A stretch of DNA of 64,000 nt from Castellaniella sp. (GTDB lineage Bacteria; Pseudomonadota; Gammaproteobacteria; Burkholderiales; Burkholderiaceae_B), in contig JAHRWZ010000030.1 of assembly GCA_019104865.1 (NCBI GenBank), positions 1 to 64,000 on the forward strand, read 5' to 3'. The first letter of the stretch is position 1, and each line of letters begins with the position of its first letter. A program made the translations under genes and the position numbers. The notes under the pieces were generated by a model. That model did not search any database. It was not told where the DNA came from and saw only the letters and a program-made list of their open reading frames with translations. Of this stretch, positions 48,177 through 58,539 are shown one piece after another.

Positions 48177-49133
48177 ATGGCCCGCATGCACAAGCCCCGC
48201 GAATCCATGGATACCCATCTGCTGCGCACCCTGCAGATCCTGCTGATCGAACAGAGCGTCTCGCGCGCCGCGATCAAGCTGGGGCTGTCGCAGCCCGCCA
48301 TCAGCAATTCGCTGCGGCGGCTGCGCGACATCACCGGCGACCCGATCCTGGTGCGCAGCAAGACCGGCATGGTCGCGACCGAACGCGGCCTGGAACTGCT
48401 GGCCTATGCAAATTCGGCGCTGGCGGCGATCGATCGCATCACACAGCCGCCGGGGGCCTTCGACCCAGCCCAGTCGACGCGGGAATTCCACCTGGGCGCG
48501 CCCGACTACCTGGATGCGATGTTCCTGCCGAACATCGCCGAAATCCTGCGCCGAGAAGCGCCCCAGGCCAAATTCATCGTACACCCGATCAACTCGGATT
48601 ACGACTATGCCGGCGGCCTGGAGGACGGGGGTCTGGATGTGGTCATCGGCAACTGGCTGGAACCCCCGCCACAGATGCACATGGCCCGGCTCTTCGACGA
48701 CGAAGTCGTCTGCATGGTGGGCAGCCAGAATCCGGTCTCGAACCGTGAACTCAGCCTGAAGCACTACCTGGAATTGCCGCATCTGGCGCCGTTTCCCTAT
48801 GTGTCCGAACGCCAGAGCTTCATCGACGGCTATCTGGCCGCACAGGGCCTGCGGCGCAATATCCAGATGACGATCCCCTATTTCGGGCAGGTGGCCGGCA
48901 TGCTGCTGCGCACCGACCTGATCTTCACCACCGGACGGCAGTTCGCGCAGCATTACGCCCGCTATCTGCCCATCACCATCCTGCCGTCGCCCTTCGCCTT
49001 CCCGCCCATGCGTTTCTACCTGCTGTGGCACCGCCGCTGCCATGGCGCGCCGGAAGTCACCTGGCTGCGGCACTGCATCACGCGGGTCGCGGCAATGCTG
49101 CAGGCCAGCCAGCGTAACATCAGCGCCGATTGA
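48177..49133 (+). CDS. LysR-family regulator divergent from xdhABC
   Basis: The 318-residue LTTR has an N-terminal winged HTH (LLRTLQILLIEQSVSRAAIKLGLSQPAISNSLRRLRDITGDPILVRSKTGMVATERGLEL) and a two-lobed effector domain. It is clearly paralogous to the LysR at 50739-51674: shared blocks include GAPDYLDAMFLP / GSPDYLAPAFAA, GGLDVVIGNWLEPP / GNLDVVIGNWPEPP, and FPPMRFYLLWHRR / FPPMRFYQLWHAR. Divergence from xdhABC and proximity to azgA suggest control of purine uptake and oxidation. Start could also be the ATG three codons later. Confidence 0.9.
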   Translation: MARMHKPRESMDTHLLRTLQILLIEQSVSRAAIKLGLSQPAISNSLRRLRDITGDPILVRSKTGMVATERGLELLAYANSALAAIDRITQPPGAFDPAQSTREFHLGAPDYLDAMFLPNIAEILRREAPQAKFIVHPINSDYDYAGGLEDGGLDVVIGNWLEPPPQMHMARLFDDEVVCMVGSQNPVSNRELSLKHYLELPHLAPFPYVSERQSFIDGYLAAQGLRRNIQMTIPYFGQVAGMLLRTDLIFTTGRQFAQHYARYLPITILPSPFAFPPMRFYLLWHRRCHGAPEVTWLRHCITRVAAMLQASQRNISAD

Positions 49134-49137
49134 TAAT

Positions 49138-49165
49138 CGTCATCATGACGGACCGCTCACAGCGG
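49138..49165. promoter_or_regulatory. Two short inverted repeats upstream of azgA
   Basis: CGTCAT-C-ATGACG (49138-49150) and CCGCT-CAC-AGCGG (49153-49165) lie directly after the LysR stop and about 100 bases before azgA. They could be the end of the lysR transcript or a regulator site for azgA. The sequence alone does not decide. Confidence 0.4.
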
Positions 49166-49268
49166 AAATCCTTGTCCCTAGAATGAATCGGCCCGGCCAC
49201 TGTTTCGATCGGGCGCCACCATAAGACACCGGCCCACGAGCCGGCAAATTTTTCAGGAGACAAGGCTC

Positions 49269-50681
49269 ATGAGCGAGCAGGAACAGGCTTTGCCCGCAGG
49301 ATTCCAAACCGCGGCAACCGCAGCAGCCACCCACACCGGACCTCATCTCACCCCTGCAGCCTCCAGCTGGCTGGAGCGACGCTTTCAGCTCGGCGCGCGC
49401 GGCACGAGCGTGCGCCAGGAAACGCTGGCCGGACTGACGACCTTTCTGGCGATGGTCTATTCGGTCTTCGTCGTGCCGGGCATGCTGGGCAAGGCGGGTT
49501 TCGACACTTCATCGGTGTTCATCGCCGTCTGTCTGACCAGCGCCTTCGGCTCGCTGCTGATGGGCCTGTGGGCCAACCTGCCCATCGCCGTGGGTTGCGC
49601 CATCTCGCTGACGGCCTTCACCGCCTTCGACCTGGTGCTGGGTCAGGGCCTGTCGCCCGCCGTCGCCCTGGGCGCCATCTTCCTGATGGGTGTGATCTTC
49701 ACCGCCATTTCCGTCACCGGCGTGCGGACCTGGATCCTGCGCAACCTGCCCGCCGGCATCGCGCACGGCACGGGCATCGGGATCGGCCTGTTCCTGCTGC
49801 TGATCGCGGCCAACGAGGTGGGCCTGGTCGTAAAAAATCCCGGCCCCGGCCTGCCGGTCTCGCTGGGGGCGATCAAGGCTTTGCCGGCGCTGCTGTCGAT
49901 CCTGGGGCTGGCCGCCATTTTCGGCCTGGAGCGCCGCCGGGTACCGGGCGGCATCCTGCTCGTGATCCTGGCGCTGTCGGCCGTCGGGCTGATCTGGGAC
50001 CCCACCGTCACCTACAAGGGGCTGTTCGCCCTGCCCTCGTTGGGCGGCAGCCACTCGCTGATCGGTGCCATGGACGTCGGCGGCGCGCTGAGCGCCGTGG
50101 TCATCCCCAGCGTGCTCGCCCTGGTCATGACGGCGGTGTTCGATGCCACCGGCACAATCCGCGCCGTGGCAGGCCAGGCCGGCCAGCTGGATGAGAACGG
50201 CCAGATCATCAACGGTGGCCGCGCCCTGACGGCGGACTCGGTGAGCTCCATCGTCTCGGCCGGCCTGGGCGGGGCGCCGGCGGCGGCTTACATCGAATCG
50301 GCGGCGGGCACCGCGGCGGGTGGCAAGACGGGGCTGACCGCCACCATCGTCGGCCTGGGTTTTCTGGCGCTGATCTTCCTGTCGCCTCTGGCGTCCCTGG
50401 TGCCGGCCTATGCCACCGCGCCCGCCCTGATGTACGTGGGCCTGCTGATGCTGGGCGGCGTGCGCAAGCTGCACCTGGACGATACCGTGGACACCATGGC
50501 CGGCATGGTCTGCGCCGTCTTCATCGTGCTGACCTGCAACATCGTCACGGGCATCATGCTGGGCTTCTGCACGCTGGTGATCGGCCGCGTGTTCGCCGGC
50601 GAATGGCGCAAGCTGAACGTGGGCACGGTCTCCATCGCCACAGCCCTGGCGGTGTTCTACCTGGGCGGCTGGGCGATCTGA
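49269..50681 (+). CDS. Purine permease, NCS2 AzgA-type (hypoxanthine/guanine)
   Basis: The 470-residue permease has about 12-14 hydrophobic segments and AzgA-like features: [85 protein letters not shown] and [37 protein letters not shown] site precedes the ATG. This branch moves adenine, guanine and hypoxanthine by proton symport. Its place between xdhABC/guaD and uraD/allA supports purine import. Confidence 0.92.
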   Translation: MSEQEQALPAGFQTAATAAATHTGPHLTPAASSWLERRFQLGARGTSVRQETLAGLTTFLAMVYSVFVVPGMLGKAGFDTSSVFIAVCLTSAFGSLLMGLWANLPIAVGCAISLTAFTAFDLVLGQGLSPAVALGAIFLMGVIFTAISVTGVRTWILRNLPAGIAHGTGIGIGLFLLLIAANEVGLVVKNPGPGLPVSLGAIKALPALLSILGLAAIFGLERRRVPGGILLVILALSAVGLIWDPTVTYKGLFALPSLGGSHSLIGAMDVGGALSAVVIPSVLALVMTAVFDATGTIRAVAGQAGQLDENGQIINGGRALTADSVSSIVSAGLGGAPAAAYIESAAGTAAGGKTGLTATIVGLGFLALIFLSPLASLVPAYATAPALMYVGLLMLGGVRKLHLDDTVDTMAGMVCAVFIVLTCNIVTGIMLGFCTLVIGRVFAGEWRKLNVGTVSIATALAVFYLGGWAI

Positions 50682-50738
50682 CGCACGGCCCCGTCCGGAT
50701 GCACTGGCGCGGCGCCACCTGAAACGACGCCGCAGCTC

Positions 50739-51674
50739 TCAGGGCCGTGCGAGCAGGGCCCGGCCACAGTCCCCCAGCAGGTGTCTCAACCACTGATGAG
50801 AGGATGCATGATGATTGCGCGCATGCCACAGCTGATAAAAGCGCATCGGCGGGAAGTCGATGGGCGACTCGACGATGGCCAGCGGCAACAGGCCCGCGTA
50901 ATAACGGGCGAAATGCCGGGTCGTGGTGAAGGCCAGGTCGGTGCCTGGCAGCAGATAGGGCGCCAGCATGAAAGACTGCACCTCGACACACTCCTCGCGC
51001 TGGATCCTCAGGGACGTCAGCATCGTGTCGATCATGCCGCGCTGGGTCATGGAATACGGGGTTGGCACCACGTGCTGGATGCGGCGAAAGTCGTCGATCG
51101 ACAGCTGGCGGTTGGCCAGCGGGTGATCAGCGGCCATCAGGCAGACGATCGGGTCTTCCAGCAGCACCGACAGGTGCATGCGGTCGGGCGGCTCCGGCCA
51201 GTTGCCGATCACGACATCCAGATTCCCCTCGGCCAGGGATTGCTCGAAATCGAAGTCCGGCCCCAGGGAATGCAGCACCAGCCGCGCGTGGGGCGCCTCA
51301 TGCCGGAAGCGCGCCACGACCGACGCCGCGAACGCCGGCGCCAGATAGTCCGGCGAGCCGATCCGAAACGTCTGACGACTGCTGGCCGGCTCGAAGGCTT
51401 CGCCCGTTTCCAGCATGGTGTCGATCGAATCCAATGCCGACCTGGCGTGTTCCAGGATGGTCAGCGCCCGGTCGGTCGGCACCATGCCACCCTTCTCGCG
51501 CACCAGCAGGGGATCCTGGAAGATCAGTCGCAGGTTCTTCAGCGCCACGCTGATGGCGGGCTGGGACTGGTTCAGCTTCAGGGCGGTGCGCGACACACTG
51601 CGCTCGGCCATGAGCATGCAGAACACTTTCAGCAGATACGTGTCCAGCGTTGCGCTGCTGCGTCGTATGGGCAT
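50739..51674 (-). CDS. LysR-family regulator divergent from uraD-allA
   Basis: The 311-residue LTTR has HTH VFCMLMAERSVSRTALKLNQSQPAISVALKNLRLIFQDPLLVREKGGMVPTDRA. It is a sister of the regulator at 48177-49133 along its whole length. It is divergent from uraD, with a promoter gap holding two TTATAC elements 9 bp apart (51710-51715 and 51719-51724). Probably responds to a purine or ureide intermediate. A long-range complementary pair GCACGGCCC (50683) and GGGCCGTGC (50742) spans the azgA/lysR junction. Confidence 0.9.
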   Translation of the reverse strand: MPIRRSSATLDTYLLKVFCMLMAERSVSRTALKLNQSQPAISVALKNLRLIFQDPLLVREKGGMVPTDRALTILEHARSALDSIDTMLETGEAFEPASSRQTFRIGSPDYLAPAFAASVVARFRHEAPHARLVLHSLGPDFDFEQSLAEGNLDVVIGNWPEPPDRMHLSVLLEDPIVCLMAADHPLANRQLSIDDFRRIQHVVPTPYSMTQRGMIDTMLTSLRIQREECVEVQSFMLAPYLLPGTDLAFTTTRHFARYYAGLLPLAIVESPIDFPPMRFYQLWHARNHHASSHQWLRHLLGDCGRALLARP

Positions 51675-51772
51675 CGTGACGGGTTCCTGTGGTGGGAATG
51701 CGGTTCAGCTTATACCACTTATACGTTGTCACACCCTTCTTTTGACCCCCAATACCCCGTAGACTTTTCATC

Positions 51773-52303
51773 ATGATGCACTCAACGACCCTCACCATGA
51801 CCCTCCCTGAACTGTCCACTCTGTCACAGGCCGATTTTTCCCAGGAACTTGGGGCCATTTTCGAACATTCCCCCTGGATCCCGGAACGCGCCTGGGTGGC
51901 CCGGCCCTTCGCCGACGTCGACGCCTTGCATCACGCCATGGTGCGTGTCGTGCAGCAGGCCGACCCCGCCGAACAGCTGGCCCTGATCGCGGCCCACCCG
52001 GAACTTGCCGGCAAGGAAGCCGCCGCCGGCACTCTGACCGATGCGTCCACCGGAGAGCAGCGCGGGGCCGGCCTGGACCAGTGCAGCGCCGACGAACTGC
52101 GGCGGCTACGCAGTCTGAACGCCAGCTATCGCGAGCGCTTCGGCTTTCCGTTCGTGATCGCGGTCAAGGGCCGCAACCGCTACCAGATCATGGACGCCAT
52201 TGAGGAACGGCTGCACAATGACCAGGCTACCGAGTTCGCCACCTGCCTGGATCAGATCAGCCAGATCGCCCGCTTCCGGCTCGACGCCCAATTCGCAGCC
52301 TGA
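51773..52303 (+). CDS. uraD: OHCU decarboxylase
   Basis: The 176-residue protein decarboxylates 2-oxo-4-hydroxy-4-carboxy-5-ureidoimidazoline to (S)-allantoin, the third step of urate breakdown. Family residues are visible in LIAAHPELAGKEAAAG (catalytic His), ERFGFPFVIAVKGR and HSPWIPERAW. Start is one of two closely spaced ATGs (51773/51776), with a further ATG at 51797; none has a clear ribosome site. It is followed by allA after 64 bases. Uricase and HIU hydrolase must be encoded elsewhere. Confidence 0.93.
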   Translation: MMHSTTLTMTLPELSTLSQADFSQELGAIFEHSPWIPERAWVARPFADVDALHHAMVRVVQQADPAEQLALIAAHPELAGKEAAAGTLTDASTGEQRGAGLDQCSADELRRLRSLNASYRERFGFPFVIAVKGRNRYQIMDAIEERLHNDQATEFATCLDQISQIARFRLDAQFAA

Positions 52304-52367
52304 TATCCATGCCACCGACCCGCGCACCGGCCCGATGCGCGGTGCCAGGCACCGACGGAACCAGTCC

Positions 52368-52880
52368 ATGAACACCACCACCCCCACCCGCCTGACCATC
52401 GAACCCCTGACCCGCAACGCCTTCGCGCGCTTCGGCGACGTGATCCAGGTGGACGATTCGGTGCGCCATTTCACCATCAACGAGGGCAACACCGAACGCT
52501 ATCACGACCTGGCGAACCTCGATCCGGGGGCGGACGGCCGGGCGATCGTGTCGATCTTTCGCGGGCTGCCGCGCACCCTGCCTTTCACCGTCACGATGAT
52601 GGAACGCCACCCCAAGGCCAGCCAAGCATTCATCCCGCTGTCAGGGCGCCCCTACCTGGTGGTGGTGGCCGCACCCGAATCGACACCGACCGTCGACGAC
52701 CTGCGCGTGTTCCTGTGTCAGGGACATCAGGGCGTGAACTACGCGCGCGGGGTCTGGCACCATCCGCTGCTAGGCCTGGATGCGGTGTCCGATTTCCTGA
52801 TCATCGACCGCGCCGGCCCGGGAGACAACTGCGACATCGTGCGAATGGAAGCCCCCAGCGTGATCCCGGAACCCCTATGA
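52368..52880 (+). CDS. allA: Ureidoglycolate lyase
   Basis: The 170-residue enzyme cleaves (S)-ureidoglycolate to glyoxylate and urea. It has the AllA pattern: LTRNAFARFGDVIQVD, SIFRGLPRTLPFTVTMMERHPKASQAFIPLSGRPYLVVVA, and GVNYARGVWHHPLLGL. It directly links the ureide pathway to the glyoxylate operon 2 kb downstream. Its last six bases overlap the end of the converging DMT transporter gene. Confidence 0.93.
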   Translation: MNTTTPTRLTIEPLTRNAFARFGDVIQVDDSVRHFTINEGNTERYHDLANLDPGADGRAIVSIFRGLPRTLPFTVTMMERHPKASQAFIPLSGRPYLVVVAAPESTPTVDDLRVFLCQGHQGVNYARGVWHHPLLGLDAVSDFLIIDRAGPGDNCDIVRMEAPSVIPEPL

Positions 52881-53879
52881 GCGCTTGCCCATCGATCTCA
52901 GGCTGATCACCACCAGCGCGACGGCGATCAGAACCATCCCGGCCAGTTCCATCCCGCCCGGCTGCTCGCCCAGCTGCAGCCAGCCCGCCAGCACGCCGAC
53001 CACGGGCACACCCAGCGCCGACATCCCGGCCACGCCCGCCGACAGGTGCTGCAACGCGAACAGCCATAAGTACCAGGCCAGGGCCGTGGCGATCACGGCG
53101 TTATAGAACAGGGCACCGTAGAAATACGGCGCCGGATCGATCGGCCGTTCGGGCACGAACCAGGCCACCAGACACAAGGCCAGGGCGCCAAACAGCATCT
53201 GCCAGGCCGTCAGGGGCAGCGCGTCCATCGGATGATCGCGCTTGATCCATTTTGCGACGATCGTGGCCAGCGCCCAGCACAGACCGGCGATGACTGCCAG
53301 CAGTTCGCTGAGAAAATCCGCATGCAGGGTCCACGGTTCCAGGATCAGCACCAGGCCGGTGGCCGCCAGCGCCAGCGCCAGCCACTGCAGCCCGCGGATC
53401 CGTTCGCCAAATGCCACCCAGGCCATGGGGATGACCCAGAACGGCATCGTATACACCAGGATCGAGGTCTTGCCGGCGCCACCGTGCAGCAGGGCGACCT
53501 GGATCAGGGCCGAGAACGCCCCGGTCTGCAGCACCCCCAGCAGCGCGACGCGCGGCCAGGCGCGGATGCGCATCGGCTTGCGCAGCACCGCCAGCACCGC
53601 CAGCAGCAGCACCGCCCCGAAGAGCGTGCGCAACGCCGAAAAATCGAAGGGCCCGACATAGGACAGCACGGATTTCATGATGACCCAGTTGTAACCCCAG
53701 CCCAGCGCCATGCCGGCCAGGGCGATCAGGGCCAGGCGTTCGTTGCGGCGCGCGGTGGCGCCCTGTCGGGCGGCATCGGCCAGGTTCTGTGCCGGTTTTC
53801 CCGGGCTGACGCCCGCTTCCCGTTTCGATGCGGCGAAGCCGTGTTCTTCAGCGCTCAAGATTTTCTCGGTCCTTCCCAA
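52875..53879 (-). CDS. EamA/DMT-family transporter
   Basis: The roughly 334-residue protein has ten hydrophobic segments in two EamA repeats (LIALAGMALGWGYNWVIMKSVLSYVGPFDFSALRT; VIAGLCWALATIVAKWIKRDHPMDALPLTAWQM). The apparent start is a TTG (53879) inside the end of the upstream lysR; the first in-frame ATG falls within membrane segment 1. The start is therefore uncertain, and the hydrophilic first 45 residues may not all be translated. It probably exports metabolites or amino acids; substrate unknown. The 25-base overlap with lysR suggests coupled expression. Confidence 0.85.
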   Translation of the reverse strand: MGRTEKILSAEEHGFAASKREAGVSPGKPAQNLADAARQGATARRNERLALIALAGMALGWGYNWVIMKSVLSYVGPFDFSALRTLFGAVLLLAVLAVLRKPMRIRAWPRVALLGVLQTGAFSALIQVALLHGGAGKTSILVYTMPFWVIPMAWVAFGERIRGLQWLALALAATGLVLILEPWTLHADFLSELLAVIAGLCWALATIVAKWIKRDHPMDALPLTAWQMLFGALALCLVAWFVPERPIDPAPYFYGALFYNAVIATALAWYLWLFALQHLSAGVAGMSALGVPVVGVLAGWLQLGEQPGGMELAGMVLIAVALVVISLRSMGKRS

Positions 53880-54772
53880 TAACCCGGCTCATGATAATGG
53901 TTTCTCAGCTCGTCGATGAAATAGCGGATCTTCGCCGGCAGGTAGCGCTGCTGCGGATAGACCGCCTGGATGTCGTACGCGGGCAGCGCGAATTCTTCCA
54001 GCACAGTGACCAATTCGCCGCGCTTCAGTTCGCGCTGGATCTCCCAGGTGGAACGCCAGCCGATGCCCAACCCCTGACGCACCCACTGGTACAGCAGCTC
54101 GCCATCGTTGCAGGCCAGATCCCCGCGCACGCGCACCGCGAACGGCTTGCCGTCGCGCACGAAGGTCCAGCCCCGGTGCTGTCCGCCCTGCAGATTGAAG
54201 GCCAGGCAGTTGTGCCGCACCAGGTCTTCCGGCACGCGCGGCAAGCCGTGCGATTCGAAATACGCGGGCGTGCCGCACACCACGCGCCGGTTGGGGAACA
54301 GGCGCACCGCCACGTAATTGGGATCCGTGACCTCGCCGATGCGGATGGCCATGTCGTAGCCCTCGCGCACCAGATCCACCACGCTGTCGGTGAAATTGAA
54401 GGATAGCGCCAGATCCGGATAGCGGGCCCGAAACGCCAGGGCGTGCGGCGCCACGTGCAGGCGCCCGAACGACGCTGGTGCCGATACGACCAGATGACCG
54501 GCCAGGGAACGGCGCCGGGACATGATACCGGCCTCGGCGGCGTCGAAGTCTTGAACCAGCTGCTGGCACTGTTCCAGATAGCGCTCGCCCAGTTCGGTAA
54601 GCACCAGGCCGCGCGTCGAGCGGTGCATCAGCTGCACCCCCAGACGCTTTTCCAGCGCCGTCAGACGCCGCCCCATCACCACCGGGGTCACCCCTTCGAC
54701 CAGGGCGGCCGAAGCGAAGCTGCCCTTTTCGGCAATCAATACAAAACTGCTGATGTCGGTATAGCGGCCCAC
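53855..54772 (-). CDS. LysR-family regulator divergent from gcl operon
   Basis: The 305-residue LTTR has [56 protein letters not shown] and an effector domain. It belongs to the CrgA/DsdC-like branch, different from the two purine LysR proteins upstream. It starts at a GTG (54772) with an excellent AGGAGG site. Divergence from gcl, with clear repeats in the interval, makes it the likely regulator of glyoxylate utilisation. Confidence 0.9.
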   Translation of the reverse strand: MGRYTDISSFVLIAEKGSFASAALVEGVTPVVMGRRLTALEKRLGVQLMHRSTRGLVLTELGERYLEQCQQLVQDFDAAEAGIMSRRRSLAGHLVVSAPASFGRLHVAPHALAFRARYPDLALSFNFTDSVVDLVREGYDMAIRIGEVTDPNYVAVRLFPNRRVVCGTPAYFESHGLPRVPEDLVRHNCLAFNLQGGQHRGWTFVRDGKPFAVRVRGDLACNDGELLYQWVRQGLGIGWRSTWEIQRELKRGELVTVLEEFALPAYDIQAVYPQQRYLPAKIRYFIDELRNHYHEPGYWEGPRKS

Positions 54773-54826
54773 AGGAAGCCTCCTGCAACAACGTGCGGAA
54801 ATTCTACCCTATTGATCCGTGACTAC

Positions 54827-54839
54827 ATACTTATAGTAT
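54827..54839. promoter_or_regulatory. Inverted repeat ATACT-TAT-AGTAT in the lysR/gcl interval
   Basis: A 5-3-5 inverted repeat, ATACTTATAGTAT, sits midway between the divergent lysR and gcl genes. It resembles the ATAC...GTAT dyads bound by LysR-type regulators, though with a 5-base rather than 7-base spacer. Confidence 0.5.
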
Positions 54840-54861
54840 CGACAGAAACGAGAACCGCTGG

Positions 54862-54904
54862 GATTCCAGACCCGAAGGCCTTTCTTTATTCTGATTCCAG
54901 ACCC
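54862..54904 (+). repeat. Phased direct repeat before gcl
   Basis: GATTCCAGACCC occurs at 54862-54873 and again at 54893-54904, identical over 12 bases and offset by 31 bp, very near three helical turns. The second copy ends 24 bases before the gcl ATG. The same-face spacing suggests cooperative binding by a regulator, possibly acting on the leader region of gcl. Confidence 0.6.
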
Positions 54905-54928
54905 ATCGGATCAGATCAAGGAGCAACC

Positions 54929-56710
<1,782 letters not shown>

Positions 56711-56772
56711 AGCAGAACATTGCGGCCCTTCCCGGCGGAAGGGCTGTCTGGAAGCATTTCAAGGAATCACAC

Positions 56773-57549
56773 ATGCCAAAATTCGCTGCCAACCTCTCGA
56801 TGCTATTCACCGAAGTCGACTTTCCGGACCGCTTCGAAGCGGCTGCCAAGGCCGGCTTCAAGGGCGTCGAATACCTGTTCCCGTACGCCTACGCCAAGGA
56901 AGACCTGGCCCAGCGCCTGAAGGACAACGGGCTGGTCCAGGTGTTGCATAATCTGCCGGCCGGCAACTGGGACGCGGGCGAGCGTGGCATCGCCTGCCAT
57001 CCGGACCGCATCGGTGAATTCAAGCAGGGCGTGGCCAAGGCCATCGAATACGCCCAGGCCCTGAACTGTCCGCAGGTGAACTGCCTGGCAGGCAAGATCC
57101 CGGCCGGCGTCGATCATGCGACCGCGCACCGGACCTTCGTCGAGAACCTGCGCTACGCCGCCGCCGAATTGAAAAGAGCGGGTATCCGTCTGGTGATGGA
57201 GCCCATCAATACCTTCGACATCCCGGGTTTCTTCCTGAGCCGTACCGACCAGGCGCTGGCCATCATCGAAGAAGTCGGTTCGGACAATCTCCGCATCCAG
57301 TACGACATCTATCACATGCAGCGCATGGAAGGCGAACTCGCCAACACCATCCGCACGCATCTGAAGTCGATCGGGCATATCCAGCTGGCCGACAACCCGG
57401 GGCGCAACGAGCCGGGCACCGGAGAAATCAACTATCCATGGCTGTTTCGCCACATCGACAAGGTGGGCTATACCGGCTGGATCGGTTGCGAATACAAGCC
57501 GGCCGCCCGCACCGAGGACGGTCTGGGCTGGATCCAGGCGCTGGCCTGA
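56773..57549 (+). CDS. hyi: Hydroxypyruvate isomerase
   Basis: The 258-residue TIM-barrel isomerase interconverts hydroxypyruvate and tartronate semialdehyde. Metal and catalytic residues are visible in VMEPINTFDIPGF (Glu), IQYDIYHMQRMEG (Asp, His), IGHIQLADNPGRNEPGTGEINY and IGCEYKP (Glu). It lies 62 bases after gcl in the glyoxylate operon. Confidence 0.95.
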   Translation: MPKFAANLSMLFTEVDFPDRFEAAAKAGFKGVEYLFPYAYAKEDLAQRLKDNGLVQVLHNLPAGNWDAGERGIACHPDRIGEFKQGVAKAIEYAQALNCPQVNCLAGKIPAGVDHATAHRTFVENLRYAAAELKRAGIRLVMEPINTFDIPGFFLSRTDQALAIIEEVGSDNLRIQYDIYHMQRMEGELANTIRTHLKSIGHIQLADNPGRNEPGTGEINYPWLFRHIDKVGYTGWIGCEYKPAARTEDGLGWIQALA

Positions 57550-57633
57550 TCGGCACCGGCACCCACCCGCTTTGCAGGCGGCTGCGCAGTCGCGAGCCGC
57601 CTGAACCATCACACTAGATCAAGGAGCATTCAC

Positions 57634-58518
57634 ATGGCTAACATCGGTTTCATCGGTCTGGGCATCATGGGCACCCCCATGGCCGCCAACCTGATCCAGG
57701 GCGGCCACGCGCTCGCCACATTCACCCACGGCAAGACCCCGCAAAGCCTGCTGGACGCCGGCGCCAAGGCGCTCGGCAGCGCCACCGAGGTCGCCAAAGC
57801 GTCCGACATCATCATCGTCATGGTGCCCGACACCCCCGACGTCGAAGCCGTGCTGTTCGGCGAGAACGGCGTGGCGGCCGGCCTGTCCAAGGGCAAGACC
57901 GTGATCGACATGAGCTCGATCTCGCCCGTGGCGACCAAGGAATTTGCCGGCAAGATCAACGCCCTGGGCTGCGAATACCTGGACGCGCCGGTGTCCGGCG
58001 GCGAAGTCGGCGCCAAGGCCGCCAGCCTGACCATCATGATCGGCGGCAGTGAAGCGGCGTTCGCGCGGTGCAAGCCGATCTTCGAGCTGATGGGCAAGAA
58101 CATCACGCTGGTGGGCGGCAACGGCGATGGCCAGACCACCAAGGTGGCCAACCAGATCATCGTGGCGTTGACCATCGAAGCCGTGGGCGAAGCCCTGGTG
58201 CTGGCCTCGAAGGCCGGTGCCGACCCGGCCAAGGTACGCCAGGCACTGATGGGCGGCTTTGCCAGTTCGCGCATCCTGGAAGTGCATGGCGAGCGCATGG
58301 TCAAGCGCACCTTCGACCCGGGCTTCCGCATCAATCTGCACCAGAAGGATCTGAATCTGGCCCTGACCACCGCCCGCCAGTTGGGGCTGTCCCTGCCCAG
58401 CACGGCCGTCGCCCAGGAACTGTTCAACAGCTGCGTCGCCCACGGCGGCGCGAGCTGGGATCATTCGGGCATGGTCCGCGCCCTGGAAATCATGGCCAAC
58501 CACGAAATCGGCCAGTAA
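57634..58518 (+). CDS. glxR: Tartronate semialdehyde reductase
   Basis: The 294-residue beta-hydroxyacid dehydrogenase reduces tartronate semialdehyde to D-glycerate with NAD(P)H. It has IGFIGLGIMGTPMAANLIQGGH, the substrate loop DAPVSGGEVGAKAA, and the catalytic lysine in GQTTKVANQIIVAL. An AAGGAG site precedes the ATG. Length and context fix it as GlxR/GarR rather than 3-hydroxyisobutyrate dehydrogenase. Confidence 0.95.
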   Translation: MANIGFIGLGIMGTPMAANLIQGGHALATFTHGKTPQSLLDAGAKALGSATEVAKASDIIIVMVPDTPDVEAVLFGENGVAAGLSKGKTVIDMSSISPVATKEFAGKINALGCEYLDAPVSGGEVGAKAASLTIMIGGSEAAFARCKPIFELMGKNITLVGGNGDGQTTKVANQIIVALTIEAVGEALVLASKAGADPAKVRQALMGGFASSRILEVHGERMVKRTFDPGFRINLHQKDLNLALTTARQLGLSLPSTAVAQELFNSCVAHGGASWDHSGMVRALEIMANHEIGQ

Positions 58519-58539
58519 ACTGGCCATCGAGAGACACCC

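Noticed and set aside
50682-50750. GCACGGCCC/GGGCCGTGC pair as a terminator for azgA
   Set aside because: The arms are separated by about 50 bases and the second overlaps the end of the converging lysR gene. No T-tract follows, so a functional terminator is not supported.
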